A stretch of DNA of 64,000 nt from Rothia terrae (GCF_012396615.1 NZ_JAAXPV010000012.1:1-64000), one strand, 5' to 3'. Shown: positions 24,400 to 32,418, counted from the first letter of the stretch. A program made the numbers and translations. The notes: generated from the sequence alone by a model not told the origin.

Positions 24400-24924
24400 T
24401 TAGAGCTTCTCAATGTCGATTGATGAGATAACAACGTCTTCAACGGGGCGATCCATTGCGCCGGTTGTTACACCTTCAATAGCGTCTACAACCTTCTTGG
24501 AGTTCTCATCTGCTACCTCACCGAAGATGGTGTGGCGGCCGTTGAGCCAAGGGGTTTCAACGGTGGTGATGAAGAACTGTGAGCCATTGGTGCCGGGGCC
24601 AGCGTTAGCCATTGCCAGCAGGTAGGGCTTGTTGAAGGAGAGTTCGGGGTGAATCTCATCCTTGAACTGGTAGCCGGGGCCACCAATGCCCTGACCCAAG
24701 GGGTCGCCACCCTGAATCATGAAGTCCTTGATGATGCGGTGGAAGATGACGTCCTTGTACAGGGGGCCGTTCTGGGGCTCGCCGGTACGGGGGTGACGCC
24801 ATTCCTTTGAACCGTCTGAGAGACCAATGAAGTTCTCTACGGTTTCAGGTGCGTGGTTGCCAAAGAGGTTTACGACAATGTCGCCCTGATTGGTATGAAT
24901 AGTTGCTTTAGCTGTTGCAGTCAT
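24400..24924 (-). CDS. Cyclophilin-type peptidyl-prolyl isomerase
   Basis: A 174-residue cytoplasmic PPIase catalysing proline cis/trans isomerisation. Signatures are FHRIIKDFMIQGGDPLGQG (catalytic Arg), GPGTNGSQFFITTVETPWLNGRHTIFGEV and a C-terminal VVISSIDIEKL. No signal peptide is seen. It lies 89 nt upstream of the rhomboid gene on the same strand. Confidence 0.95.
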   Translation of the reverse strand: MTATAKATIHTNQGDIVVNLFGNHAPETVENFIGLSDGSKEWRHPRTGEPQNGPLYKDVIFHRIIKDFMIQGGDPLGQGIGGPGYQFKDEIHPELSFNKPYLLAMANAGPGTNGSQFFITTVETPWLNGRHTIFGEVADENSKKVVDAIEGVTTGAMDRPVEDVVISSIDIEKL

Positions 24925-25211
24925 ACTTTTATTTTCTCACGGGCGCATGGTGCGCGCCACCTCGCAGAGCGTACCTTATGCAGGTAGCGAAATAGTCACC
25001 CTACTTGTTTTTGGCCTCTGACGGTGCAAATTCAAGGTTTATCACGGCACAATAAAAACTTCCGCGATGAGTGAAACCGTAGATTTTTACGGTGAGTTCT
25101 TAGCCTTTTTAAGGGTTTAGAACGTAAGCTGATATATAAACATAACTGTTGAGTACGGTTTACCGCGCACACAAGGCACGGTCAAAGCTCTCAACGCTAT
25201 TGGAGGTAAAC

Positions 25212-25967
25212 ATGGCATTCGGTAAAGACCGCAAGGTTAAGAAGGCTACCAAGGCTGCCGATAAGGCTTTCGCGAAGGCGCAGAAGGCTACCGGCAAGAA
25301 GGCTGATAAGTACGCAAAGTTGGCTGAAAAGAACACCAAGAAGGCTCACAAGCTTTCAGGTAAGAAGGTTAACGCTTTCCAGAAGGCTGCTAACAAGCAG
25401 GGTAAGCAGGCTCAGAAGTCATTCCAGGCTGCTGCTAAGGACGGCTCAAAGAAGCTTCACGATGTTCAGGAAACTCTCGTAGAGAAGATTCAGGAGCAGA
25501 TCGAGAACGCAACTCCCGTCGTTGAAAGCGCAGTTTCAGATGCACGCGTTAAGGCTGCTGGTGTAGCTGCTGTTGTTGCTGACAAGCTGGCTGACGCTGA
25601 GGTTTCACCCCAGGTTGAGGCTGTTGCTACCAAGGTAACCGGCGACAAGAAGGCTCTGAAGAAGGCTCAGAAGCACGCTGTTAAGGCGGCTAAGCAGTAC
25701 TCAAAGCAGCAGAAGAAGGCTTCAAAGAAGGGCCGCAAGGGTCTGCTCGCTCTCGGCCTGGTTGGTTCAGCAGCTGCTGCGGGCTACTCAGCGTACAAGG
25801 CTTCACGCCCCGTTGAGGATCCTTGGAAGACTCCCGCTGTTGTGGAGCCCAAGGTTGAGACCGTAACCGTTGTTGAGAAGGACGTTCACGGTAAGGACGT
25901 TCCCGCAACCGTTGATACCGTCAAGACTGTTGACCCCAAGGTTGACGGCCAGAACCCCACCGCATAA
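25212..25967 (+). CDS. Lys/Ala-rich protein with C-terminal membrane anchor
   Basis: 251 residues, from ATG 25212 with GGAGG 5 nt upstream. Residues 1-85 are made of repeated basic heptad-like units (KKATKAADKAFAKAQKATGK), similar to histone-H1-like or phasin-like sequences. A helical middle follows, then a second basic block (KKALKKAQKHAVKAAKQYSK), one hydrophobic helix (GLLALGLVGSAAAAGYSAYKA) and the actinobacterial RPVEDPW motif. A Val/Glu/Lys tail ends the protein. It is likely a membrane-tethered protein able to bind acidic polymers such as nucleic acid, which is inference. Codon use is strongly biased to AAG/GCT, suggesting high expression. Confidence 0.72.
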   Translation: MAFGKDRKVKKATKAADKAFAKAQKATGKKADKYAKLAEKNTKKAHKLSGKKVNAFQKAANKQGKQAQKSFQAAAKDGSKKLHDVQETLVEKIQEQIENATPVVESAVSDARVKAAGVAAVVADKLADAEVSPQVEAVATKVTGDKKALKKAQKHAVKAAKQYSKQQKKASKKGRKGLLALGLVGSAAAAGYSAYKASRPVEDPWKTPAVVEPKVETVTVVEKDVHGKDVPATVDTVKTVDPKVDGQNPTA

Positions 25968-25985
25968 GTAGGGTTTAGCTTTTAG

Positions 25986-26040
25986 AAGGCGTCCCGCTGG
26001 GCACACCGTAAAAGGGTGCTCAGCGGGACGCTTTTGTTTT
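25986..26040 (+). terminator. Terminator after Lys/Ala-rich protein gene
   Basis: GGCGTCCCGCTGGGCAC pairs with GTGCTCAGCGGGACGCT (bulged loop GTAAAAGG) and is followed by TTTTGTTTT. Confidence 0.85.
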
Positions 26041-26238
26041 CGGGATGTGCGACCATGCGGGCGTCCGGTGGTACGGGGATTTCAGCCTCCTGCATTAGCC
26101 TCCGGCGGTGCGGACATCCGGCCCCCTTCCCTAGCCTCCGGCAAGTCTGGCGTCTAGCGGTTCGCAAAATAGCTGCCCAGAGGTTTCGTATCCGCCCGTT
26201 CGCCCGTTCCCCGCAGGTGACCACGTTTTTCTCACAGT

Positions 26239-26296
26239 GACCACAAAATTCTCAAAAATCGCCCCAAAATAGCCTGTTTTTGAGAGTTTTGTGGTC
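26239..26296. repeat. 58-bp palindrome, family GTGACCAC, copy 1
   Basis: Arms GACCACAAAATTCTCAAAAA (26239-26258) and its complement (26277-26296) differ by one base around an 18-nt spacer. A related palindrome lies at 26774-26835, on the other side of the lipase remnant. The preceding stretch 26041-26238 has no gene, but the half-site GTGACCACG occurs at about 26217. Confidence 0.7.
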
Positions 26297-26323
26297 GCAA
26301 CGAAACGAATCTGGTCACATCTG

Positions 26324-26743
26324 TCAGAAAGCGAGGACGCTGGCTATGCCCCCCCCCGCACAGTCGTATGAGGTCGGCGTTCCACTGAAGACCTGATCCA
26401 AGAAGGTCATGCCCGCAGGCATGGTCCCCAGCGCACCACCGGCATGGGTAGGCGTAGTAGCGGCATAGAAGGAAACCTGGGAGCCTGCACGACAGTAGGA
26501 CGCGGAGAGCTGACGGTTGCTTCGGTGCGGGATAACATCGTCCGTGATCGAGCTGGTAATGAGCACTGGGACGTCGGGGTGGCGCCCTTCTTCGCCCAGG
26601 CTACTTTCACGAAGCGCCGAGTGAAGGTAAACATCCAGACCGCTGAGCTGTTTGAGGGTCAGCCCTGAGAGCGTCCACACCGAGGTGTCTCGCACGCCGC
26701 CAAAGCGGGAAATCGCGTCGAAAGTGCAGGTTTCATTGCGCAC
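26324..26743 (-). pseudogene. C-terminal remnant of a secretory-lipase-like gene
   Basis: The frame holds LKQLSGLDVYLHSALRESSL, then VLITSSITDDVIPHRSNRQL (Asp of a lipase triad), CRAGSQVSFYAATTPTHAGG (His) and GTPTSYDC. This resembles the C-terminal third of secretory lipases (triacylglycerol lipase, LIP family). The N-terminal signal peptide and nucleophile-serine region are absent, and the frame has no convincing start. It is bounded on both sides by GTGACCAC-type palindromes. It is most likely a gene decayed by deletion. Confidence 0.55.
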
Positions 26744-26773
26744 TTGATCGATAACTGCAAGCCCTTCTGCAAG

Positions 26774-26835
26774 GTGACCACGAAACCGTCAAAATACCAC
26801 CCAAAAACCGGGCAAGATGACGTTTACGTGGTCAC
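26774..26835. repeat. 62-bp palindrome, family GTGACCAC, copy 2
   Basis: Arms GTGACCACGAAACCGTCA (26774-26791) and TGACGTTTACGTGGTCAC (26818-26835) pair with two mismatches around a 26-nt spacer. It shares the outer GTGACCAC and general build with 26239-26296. Confidence 0.65.
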
Positions 26836-26916
26836 AACGAAACACCTCAGGTCACCACTGAGAGATATCAGGTCACACCCCACAGCCACAAGCCCCACCC
26901 CACACGGGTTAAACAA

Positions 26917-26951
26917 AAAGAAGCCCAGTTCGCAATGAACTGGGCTTCTTC
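26917..26951 (-). terminator. Terminator of tRNA-Ala/5S unit 1
   Basis: GAAGCCCAGTTC pairs with GAACTGGGCTTC across a 5-nt loop. Read on the minus strand it is followed by TTTTTGTT. An almost identical hairpin ends unit 2 at about 31727-31762. Confidence 0.9.
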
Positions 26952-26962
26952 ACTAAAATTAG

Positions 26963-27080
26963 CTCGGCGATGACCTACTCTCCCACACCCTTCCGAGTGC
27001 AGTACCATCGGCTCAAAGAGGCTTAGCTTCCGGGTTCGGGATGGGACCGGGCGTTTCCCTCTTGATATAATCACCGAAAC
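26963..27080 (-). rRNA. rrf: 5S ribosomal RNA, copy 1
   Basis: The minus strand reads GTTTCGGTGATTATATCAAG, then GGGAAACGCCCGGTCCCATC and CCGAACCCGGAAGCTAAGCC, ending GGTCATCGCCGAGCT, a canonical 5S rRNA. It starts one or two bases after the tRNA-Ala 3' end and is followed by a terminator. No 16S or 23S gene lies in the window, so this is an isolated 5S. Ends are approximate by a few bases. Confidence 0.92.
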
Positions 27081-27081
27081 G

Positions 27082-27154
27082 TGGAGGCGAGGGGACTCGA
27101 ACCCCTAACCCCCTGCTTGCAAAGCAGGTGCGCTACCAATTGCGCCACGCCCCC
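27082..27154 (-). tRNA. tRNA-Ala (anticodon TGC), copy 1
   Basis: A 73-nt cloverleaf on the minus strand: acceptor GGGGGCG with CGCCTCC, D-arm GCGCAATTGGTAGCGC, anticodon arm CTGCTTTGCAAGCAG with TGC, T-arm GGGGTTCGAGTCCCC, discriminator A. The CCA is not encoded. Identical to the copy at 31892-31964. No tRNA-Ile precedes this copy. Confidence 0.97.
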
Positions 27155-27223
27155 GTGGTGTATTATCAGCTTACACCACTCATTTTGAAAACCGCAACTT
27201 GAAAAAGCATGATGCGCACCACA

Positions 27224-28339
27224 TTAGCCAGAGTATGCACTTGCCCCCTCTTGATTAGAGTAAAGATACCTGTCAACAGAGCTACCAACATCAGAGGCAG
27301 CGCCCACATAGACATCAAACGAAAAGTCTTGCCCAAACGTTGCCTGTAGCTGCTCCTGAAGAGCTAGCATTTTCTCTTGAGACGCCACTTTGCCTTGATC
27401 TTTATTCGGATCCAGGTACACATCGACGCGAATTTTTTCAGGGTTATAGGATTGCGGTGATGCGTCCTCGTAGTAGCTAACTTCTACGTAATCCAAGTTT
27501 TCTTGCCAGTCATACGCCGTCAATAAATCAGCGGTCTGAATAAAGCTCTCCACCTGTTCTTGCCCCACGCCAGAGAGCTTCACCGTCGCAATATCTCCAC
27601 CGGGTTGTTCGACAAGATAGGACGCCTCGGCAGAAACACCCGCAATTCCTTCTCCTACAGGCAGACTAGCTACCTGGCGAGCAGCGTCCTGTGCCTCAGT
27701 TTTTCCAACGGTATCGTCTTTACTATTCGATCCACCGCGGTGAACTTTTACACTCACTACGCCTTCAGCACTTAGCTGTCCAACATAGGAGTAATCAGAA
27801 CGTATAGCATCGACTAAAGCTTTCCACGCCACCGGACTCAAGTCAGCGACTTTATCTTGGTCAAGTGTAATTTCAGAACCTGCACTCGAATACAACACCA
27901 GAGTCTGAACTCCAGGCGCTGTAGCAAGCTTTTTCATCTGCTCAGCAAATCCTTCAGGATGTTCAGATGCCACTGCACTAGGCTGAGCAGTAACTCGCCA
28001 GGCGTCATCTGTTGCCACGCGATTTTGAGAAGTTTCCGTAACGGTCAGCTCATCAAAAAGCGTACGATCAACCAGCTTTTCGAATCCCTCAGGAGCGTCA
28101 TGAAAGTTAATGGGATCAGCCGCAGCAGCCGACTCTCTCACCTCAACCTGACGCTGAATCTCAGCATCATATTCAGCGTGCATTCGCTTCTGCTTTACCT
28201 CTTTTGCCGCGCAACTACCCAAAACTATAGCCAATACTAAAAGCAAAGAAAGCAGAAAGATTCTGCCGGTGGTAAACCATGAACGCCACGTCTTACGGAC
28301 GGGCTTCTCAGACGTTGGGCCTTCAAAAATCTCAGACAT
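27224..28339 (-). CDS. Membrane-anchored protein of unknown function
   Basis: 371 residues, from ATG 28339 with GAGGCGAG upstream; the longer in-frame start was rejected. A short cytosolic N-terminus precedes one transmembrane helix (IFLLSLLLVLAIVLGSCAA, about 25-43), whose end resembles a lipobox (LGSC). A large extracytoplasmic domain follows, with two related halves rich in VxVxxGG and VxVDVYLDPNKDQGKVASQE segments. No family was recognised. It is the last gene before the first tRNA-Ala/5S unit on this strand. Confidence 0.68.
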   Translation of the reverse strand: MSEIFEGPTSEKPVRKTWRSWFTTGRIFLLSLLLVLAIVLGSCAAKEVKQKRMHAEYDAEIQRQVEVRESAAAADPINFHDAPEGFEKLVDRTLFDELTVTETSQNRVATDDAWRVTAQPSAVASEHPEGFAEQMKKLATAPGVQTLVLYSSAGSEITLDQDKVADLSPVAWKALVDAIRSDYSYVGQLSAEGVVSVKVHRGGSNSKDDTVGKTEAQDAARQVASLPVGEGIAGVSAEASYLVEQPGGDIATVKLSGVGQEQVESFIQTADLLTAYDWQENLDYVEVSYYEDASPQSYNPEKIRVDVYLDPNKDQGKVASQEKMLALQEQLQATFGQDFSFDVYVGAASDVGSSVDRYLYSNQEGASAYSG

Positions 28340-28407
28340 TCTCGCCTCGCACATACCGCACTTGCATTGCACCCTCAGTGTATCGAACACACATTCACCA
28401 GCACACA

Positions 28408-28442
28408 AAAAGATGCCCGCCACACGAGGTGGCGGGCATCTT
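28408..28442 (-). terminator. Terminator of DUF3349 gene
   Basis: GATGCCCGCCAC pairs with GTGGCGGGCATC. Read on the minus strand it is followed by TTTTTGTG. It lies between the DUF3349 gene and the downstream membrane protein. Confidence 0.88.
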
Positions 28443-28465
28443 CTCCTTGATAGGAAAGTACGTGA

Positions 28466-28879
28466 CTACTTTTCCTCAACACCGGCGGTGCGCTCTGCAG
28501 CGTCAGCGCCGGTAGTCTGTGCGTCCTCAACAACGATGTACTCGCTGCCTTCGGACGGATCTTCACCGGTGAGGTGGTGCGAAGAAATCTTCAGTCCGTT
28601 TGCACCCAGAATCTGGGCAACTCGCGAAATGTCTTCGGGAGTCGGAACCTGATCAACAACCTTACGGATGTATTCGTTGATGCGGTTATCACTTACATAT
28701 TCTTCGCCGCGTGCCTCACGCGATTTCATCAGCCGACGAACAACTTCTTCAAGCTGCGCGTCGTTAAGGTTATGACGCAAAACTGCCATCACTGCCGCTC
28801 GGTCTTTAAGCGGGACATCCTGCGGATAGCCCATGTTCAACCAGTCGATTACGCGGACCACAACATTTTTGTCTGGCAT
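28466..28879 (-). CDS. DUF3349-family protein
   Basis: A 137-residue soluble protein. The N-terminal helical domain VVRVIDWLNMGYPQDVPLKD, then LRHNLNDAQLEEVVRRL and PTPEDISRVAQILGANG, matches the small actinobacterial DUF3349 family. The C-terminal 35 residues are acidic and low complexity (EDAQTTGADAAERTAGVEEK). The biochemical role is unknown. It lies downstream of the phosphate transporter operon and has its own terminator. Confidence 0.82.
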   Translation of the reverse strand: MPDKNVVVRVIDWLNMGYPQDVPLKDRAAVMAVLRHNLNDAQLEEVVRRLMKSREARGEEYVSDNRINEYIRKVVDQVPTPEDISRVAQILGANGLKISSHHLTGEDPSEGSEYIVVEDAQTTGADAAERTAGVEEK

Positions 28880-28914
28880 CTTTGCCCCCTTCTTCTCGTA
28901 GGTTTTATTTAACC

Positions 28915-29211
28915 CTACTTACCAGCCAGACCAAAAAGGTTAAATCCGGTGATGTGAAGAATGAAGTCTTTTGCAATCCACAAAATGCCGATAATGATGA
29001 CGACAAAGATGATCGCGAAGATGATGTAACCGACCGCTTTGGCAAGAGCCGAGGGGCCTTCGATTTCAACAAGTCGACCGTCTGCGGTGTACTCGGTGGT
29101 GCCAGCCAGCATACGCATACCCAGTGCGTAGAGTGCAGGTAAACCAGCACCAAAAAAGAGACCTGCCAGAAGAACGGGAATAATCTTTCCGATGATGTCG
29201 ACGATATTCAT
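28915..29211 (-). CDS. Small membrane protein downstream of pit
   Basis: 98 residues, with two hydrophobic helices (IIPVLLAGLFFGAGLPALYALGMRML; AVGYIIFAIIFVVIIIGILWI) joined by a polar loop TEYTADGRLVEIEGPS. It starts 3 nt after the phosphate-transporter stop, so it is in the same operon. Similar small proteins accompany Pit genes in other Actinobacteria, suggesting an accessory role (inference). Confidence 0.75.
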   Translation of the reverse strand: MNIVDIIGKIIPVLLAGLFFGAGLPALYALGMRMLAGTTEYTADGRLVEIEGPSALAKAVGYIIFAIIFVVIIIGILWIAKDFILHITGFNLFGLAGK

Positions 29212-29214
29212 GGG

Positions 29215-30447
29215 TTAGACCTCAGCTTTCTTAGACCCTGCAGTAGCTGACGCAGTTGCAGATGCAATACCTGAGTAAGCACCGCCTGTTGATGATGCAG
29301 CAGGCGCTCCCCATTCATCGTTGACGTTTGAGGGATCAATCGGTTCCTTACGTGAGTGCAAGAACATCCAGGTGCAGAAACCAACGAGGACGAGGAATAC
29401 GACGAGTTCACCCAACCATTCACTGCCGGTCCATACGTTGAGGTAGTGACCAACAAACCAAGTTGCAGCACCTACCGCGCCCGACGCGGGCAGGGTGATG
29501 AGCCATGCGATAACCATGCGTCCCATAACGCCCCAGCGCACCTCAGCGCCCTTACGACCGAGGCCTGAGCCAATGATTGAGCCGGTTGCCACGTGAGTGG
29601 TTGACAGTGCCATGCCGAAGTGTGATGAGGTCAGGATAATTGCGGCGGATGCCCCTTCAGCGGCCATACCCTGCGGTGAGTCAATCTCTACGAGCCCCTT
29701 ACCGAGGGTGCGAATGATACGCCAACCGCCAATGTAGGTGCCGAGCGCAATAGCTAATGCACAAGCCAGACGTACCCAGAACGGAATATCAGCATTGGGG
29801 TCAATTTCATTAGCAGCAACGAGCGCCAAGAAGATAACGCCCATGGTTTTCTGCGCATCGTTGGTGCCGTGCGCCAAAGAAACGAGGGACGCGGTAGCTA
29901 CCTGGCCGTAACGGAAGTTTGAACGTTTCTTATCATCGGATACAGGCTGAGCCAAGCGGTATACAAACCAAGTACCAACAGTTGCCACCACCGCAGCAAT
30001 AAAGGGAGCCGCAACCGCAGGAACGACAACTTTAGAAAGGACGCCCGCCCATAGCACACCGTCGGTGCCCAGCGACGCCATTGTTGCACCAATCAAGCCA
30101 CCAAACAGCGCGTGAGATGAAGAAGAGGGCAGACCCAGAAGCCAGGTCAGAACGTTCCAGAGAATCGCACCTACAAGGCCGGTGAACACGATGAGCATCA
30201 AGCCGGTATCATCACCGGCATTATCGAGATTCACGATGCCCTTGCCGACGGTCTTTGCAACCTCAATAGACAAGAATGCGCCCACGAGGTTAAGAATTGC
30301 AGATAAAGCAACCGCGGTCTTAGGTTTTAAAGCTTTAGTCGCAATGGAAGTCGCCATTGCGTTCGCGGTGTCGTGAAAGCCGTTCGTAAAGTCGAACGCC
30401 AGTGCAGTGAGCACCACGATTACGAGAATGATGAGTTCAGTAGTCAC
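29215..30447 (-). CDS. pit: Low-affinity inorganic phosphate transporter (PiT family)
   Basis: A 410-residue PiT permease importing metal-phosphate with protons. It has two copies of the family signature: DFTNGFHDTANAMATSIAT near the N-terminus and SLAHGTNDAQKTMGVIFLAL in the second half. About ten helices are present, and the C-terminal tail is polar (GSKKAEV). GTG 30447 lies shortly after CATAAT on the minus strand, so the message may be leaderless; the upstream in-frame start is less likely. It leads a two-gene operon with the 98-residue membrane protein. Confidence 0.94.
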   Translation of the reverse strand: MTTELIILVIVVLTALAFDFTNGFHDTANAMATSIATKALKPKTAVALSAILNLVGAFLSIEVAKTVGKGIVNLDNAGDDTGLMLIVFTGLVGAILWNVLTWLLGLPSSSSHALFGGLIGATMASLGTDGVLWAGVLSKVVVPAVAAPFIAAVVATVGTWFVYRLAQPVSDDKKRSNFRYGQVATASLVSLAHGTNDAQKTMGVIFLALVAANEIDPNADIPFWVRLACALAIALGTYIGGWRIIRTLGKGLVEIDSPQGMAAEGASAAIILTSSHFGMALSTTHVATGSIIGSGLGRKGAEVRWGVMGRMVIAWLITLPASGAVGAATWFVGHYLNVWTGSEWLGELVVFLVLVGFCTWMFLHSRKEPIDPSNVNDEWGAPAASSTGGAYSGIASATASATAGSKKAEV

Positions 30448-30791
30448 ACATCGATTATGTAATGACCACACGCAATATAAAAGCAGGTAAAAATTACATG
30501 GTTTTTAGATGAAAAACCCAAAAACACACAGTGAAAACCACACCGAAATATTTTATATTTGAATGAATTTCGCGAAATCTCCCGCAAAAAACCTAGTCTC
30601 GAGCGAGAAAAACCTTACAAAGAAACCACTCTTAAAAGTTGTTTTATTTTGGGTTTTTAAAAGAGCGAACAAAACCTCACAGGGGTGCACCTCAACGTTA
30701 ATAACCGTTAACCTACTGTTCATTTTAAAACCTATAGATACCCGTTACCCTGTCCACCGGGTAGCCTACGAATATCACAACACGGCTGACA
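30448..30791. other. AT-rich intergenic region
   Basis: No gene is supported here. It carries the pit promoter (ACATAAT near 30455-30461, read on the minus strand) and a low-GC stretch with poly-A tracts. It may also hold the 3' end of the ATPase transcript. A plus-strand frame through it continues antisense into the ATPase and looks spurious. Confidence 0.5.
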
Positions 30792-31508
30792 TCAAATGCG
30801 AAGATGCCTCAGATACCGCTCCGGCAAATCAAGAAAACGTCTCCAATGATCTAAAACTTCAAGTTCATCTATCTCAGCGTTTCTTAGCCCCCACTGACCA
30901 ATTTCTAGAATATGAGCGCGCTCCATCTGCATCAAAAGCGGAGAGTGCGTACACATCACTACTTGCCCACCATCAGCACAGTGTGAATTGATTAAAGAAA
31001 TAAGCTTCAGCTGCCCCTCGAAACTCAGCCCGGACTCCGGCTCATCTAAAATCCACAGACCGCCACGAGCTGAAGCAGCTATCAACATATCAAGCACTGA
31101 TTCTCCATGTGACTGCTTTACGTATCGCCTTGCAATTTCAGATCCAATACGCACCCGAAAATCTACTAACGAATGAACAGCCTCTGCGCGAAAGAACAGG
31201 CCACCGCGAGCACTAGATGCGCCCCGCACAAGCTCCAGTTGTTGCGCTAAGAGATTTTCACCCTCAATACCCTCACGCTGATCCCAGGACGTGCCACCCT
31301 CAGCAGGTAGCCCATAGGCAACAGCTAAAGCTTCCGCCAGAACAGACTTACCGGCACCGTTCTCACCCACCATAATCGTCAGCGGAGAGAAATCCACTCC
31401 TTGCAAGAGCGCCTGGATGCTGGGCACGGTGAACGGCCACTGGGCAGGGTTCACTTTGGCGTCAGGAGCAGCGTGTACAGAGCGAAGAACCAGTGTCGAT
31501 ATAGCCAT
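30792..31508 (-). CDS. AAA-family ATPase (ABC/SMC-type, stand-alone)
   Basis: A 238-residue cytosolic ATPase. Walker A is IMVGENGAGKSVLAEALA (about 47-58), a signature-like SHGES lies before the Walker B motif LWILDEPESGLSF, and the switch His is VMCTHSPLLMQM. There is no membrane partner gene, so it is of the predicted-ATPase type rather than a transporter subunit. It lies inside the segment between the two tRNA-Ala/5S units. Function is unknown. Confidence 0.82.
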   Translation of the reverse strand: MAISTLVLRSVHAAPDAKVNPAQWPFTVPSIQALLQGVDFSPLTIMVGENGAGKSVLAEALAVAYGLPAEGGTSWDQREGIEGENLLAQQLELVRGASSARGGLFFRAEAVHSLVDFRVRIGSEIARRYVKQSHGESVLDMLIAASARGGLWILDEPESGLSFEGQLKLISLINSHCADGGQVVMCTHSPLLMQMERAHILEIGQWGLRNAEIDELEVLDHWRRFLDLPERYLRHLRI

Positions 31509-31609
31509 ACACTCAGTCTATCTATCCCGCTAACGGAGCGGCGGCGTCCGTGTGAGTAAGTCACCCCAACCTTCTAAACCAAACACCAGAACATCCTTAC
31601 CACGGAAAC

Positions 31610-31656
31610 TTGCAGTTTTGGGGCTTAAACCTCAGGCATAAGCACCAAAACTGCAA
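31610..31656. repeat. 47-bp palindrome TTGCAGTTTTGG
   Basis: TTGCAGTTTTGG (31610-31621) pairs with CCAAAACTGCAA (31645-31656), extended by GCTTA/ATAAGC inside. Its arms differ from the other palindromes in the window, but its size and AT-rich build are similar. It is non-coding and lies between the ATPase gene and tRNA-Ala/5S unit 2. Confidence 0.6.
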
Positions 31657-31726
31657 CTTTTGCCCTATAGGATGGAAATACACGTGTCCACCAATACCCC
31701 GACCACCCCTGAGCAAGGTTAAAACA

Positions 31727-31762
31727 AAAGAAGCCCAGTTCTCAATGAACTGGGCTTCTTCA
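31727..31762 (-). terminator. Terminator of tRNA-Ala/5S unit 2
   Basis: The same hairpin as at 26917-26951, with one loop base different, is followed on the minus strand by TTTTGTTT. Confidence 0.9.
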
Positions 31763-31772
31763 CTAAAATTAG

Positions 31773-31890
31773 CTCGGCGATGACCTACTCTCCCACACCC
31801 TTCCGAGTGCAGTACCATCGGCTCAAAGAGGCTTAGCTTCCGGGTTCGGGATGGGACCGGGCGTTTCCCTCTTGATATAATCACCGAAAC
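31773..31890 (-). rRNA. rrf: 5S ribosomal RNA, copy 2
   Basis: Identical to the 5S at 26963-27080, with the same 3' spacer. It directly follows tRNA-Ala. No large rRNA gene is adjacent. In the common order gyrA, DUF3566, tRNA-Ile, DLW-39, tRNA-Ala a 5S is not expected. Confidence 0.92.
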
Positions 31891-31891
31891 G

Positions 31892-31964
31892 TGGAGGCGA
31901 GGGGACTCGAACCCCTAACCCCCTGCTTGCAAAGCAGGTGCGCTACCAATTGCGCCACGCCCCC
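31892..31964 (-). tRNA. tRNA-Ala (anticodon TGC), copy 2
   Basis: Identical in sequence and cloverleaf to 27082-27154. It lies downstream of tRNA-Ile and the DLW-39 gene, the position usual for Actinobacteria, so this is probably the ancestral copy. Confidence 0.97.
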
Positions 31965-31986
31965 GTATCGGAGTATTTCCGCTATT

Positions 31987-32106
31987 TTATTTTACAGAAT
32001 CAGTTGATTCAGACCAATTAGCCTTAGCTTCCTGGTTTTCCTTGACTTGACGAGCCGCAATAAAACTTGCTGTTCCTGCGATCAGTAACACCGCAAATTT
32101 TTTCAT
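31987..32106 (-). CDS. DLW-39 family small protein
   Basis: 39 residues: MKKFAVLLIAGTASFIAARQ then VKENQEAKANWSESTDSVK. It has a short hydrophobic N-terminal helix and the conserved pattern of the actinobacterial DLW-39 family (AxWxExTDxV end). The location between tRNA-Ile and tRNA-Ala downstream of gyrA is the family's usual place. AAAGGAACG lies just upstream of ATG. Function is unknown. Confidence 0.85.
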   Translation of the reverse strand: MKKFAVLLIAGTASFIAARQVKENQEAKANWSESTDSVK

Positions 32107-32131
32107 CGCGTTCCTTTCTTAGTCAAAGGAG

Positions 32132-32205
32132 TGGGCGTACCAGGACTTGAACCTGGGACCTCTTCGTTATCAGCGAAGCGCTCTAACCGCCTGAGCTATA
32201 CGCCC
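32132..32205 (-). tRNA. tRNA-Ile (anticodon GAT)
   Basis: A 74-nt cloverleaf on the minus strand: acceptor GGGCGTA with TACGCCC, D-arm AGCTCAGGCGGTTAGAGCG, anticodon arm CTTCGCTGATAACGAAG with GAT, T-arm CCAGGTTCAAGTCCTGG. CCA is not encoded. It precedes DLW-39 and tRNA-Ala copy 2. Confidence 0.97.
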
Positions 32206-32378
32206 TCCTTGTTCCTCAGAACGAAATACAACTTTACACAGGTTTGCGGCGCCTGCCAAATCGAAAAGCGGTGTTATACCTCACACCTTTCCGAAAAGGC
32301 TTTTTACACCGCCCACAAGCAGCTCCACGGCCGCTTTTTACCGGCATTCCACCGCCACCACCCCCGTTCTAGAGAGCA

Positions 32379-32418
32379 AAAACCCGCGTCCTTACACACT
32401 GGTAAGGACGCGGGTTTT
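32379..32418. terminator. Terminator of the gyrB-gyrA-DUF3566 transcript
   Basis: A perfect 16-bp stem, AAAACCCGCGTCCTTA (32379-32394) with TAAGGACGCGGGTTTT (32403-32418), can end transcription in either direction. On the minus strand it lies 20 nt after DUF3566. Confidence 0.9.

Noticed and set aside
27001-27074. Short reading frame over the tRNA-Ala/5S units (also at 31597-31884)
   Set aside because: It is simply translation of rRNA, tRNA and terminator sequence, identical in both copies because the DNA is duplicated.
30563-30991. Plus-strand frame of about 140 codons
   Set aside because: Its second half is antisense to the ATPase gene, and the composition of the first half is that of AT-rich intergenic DNA.
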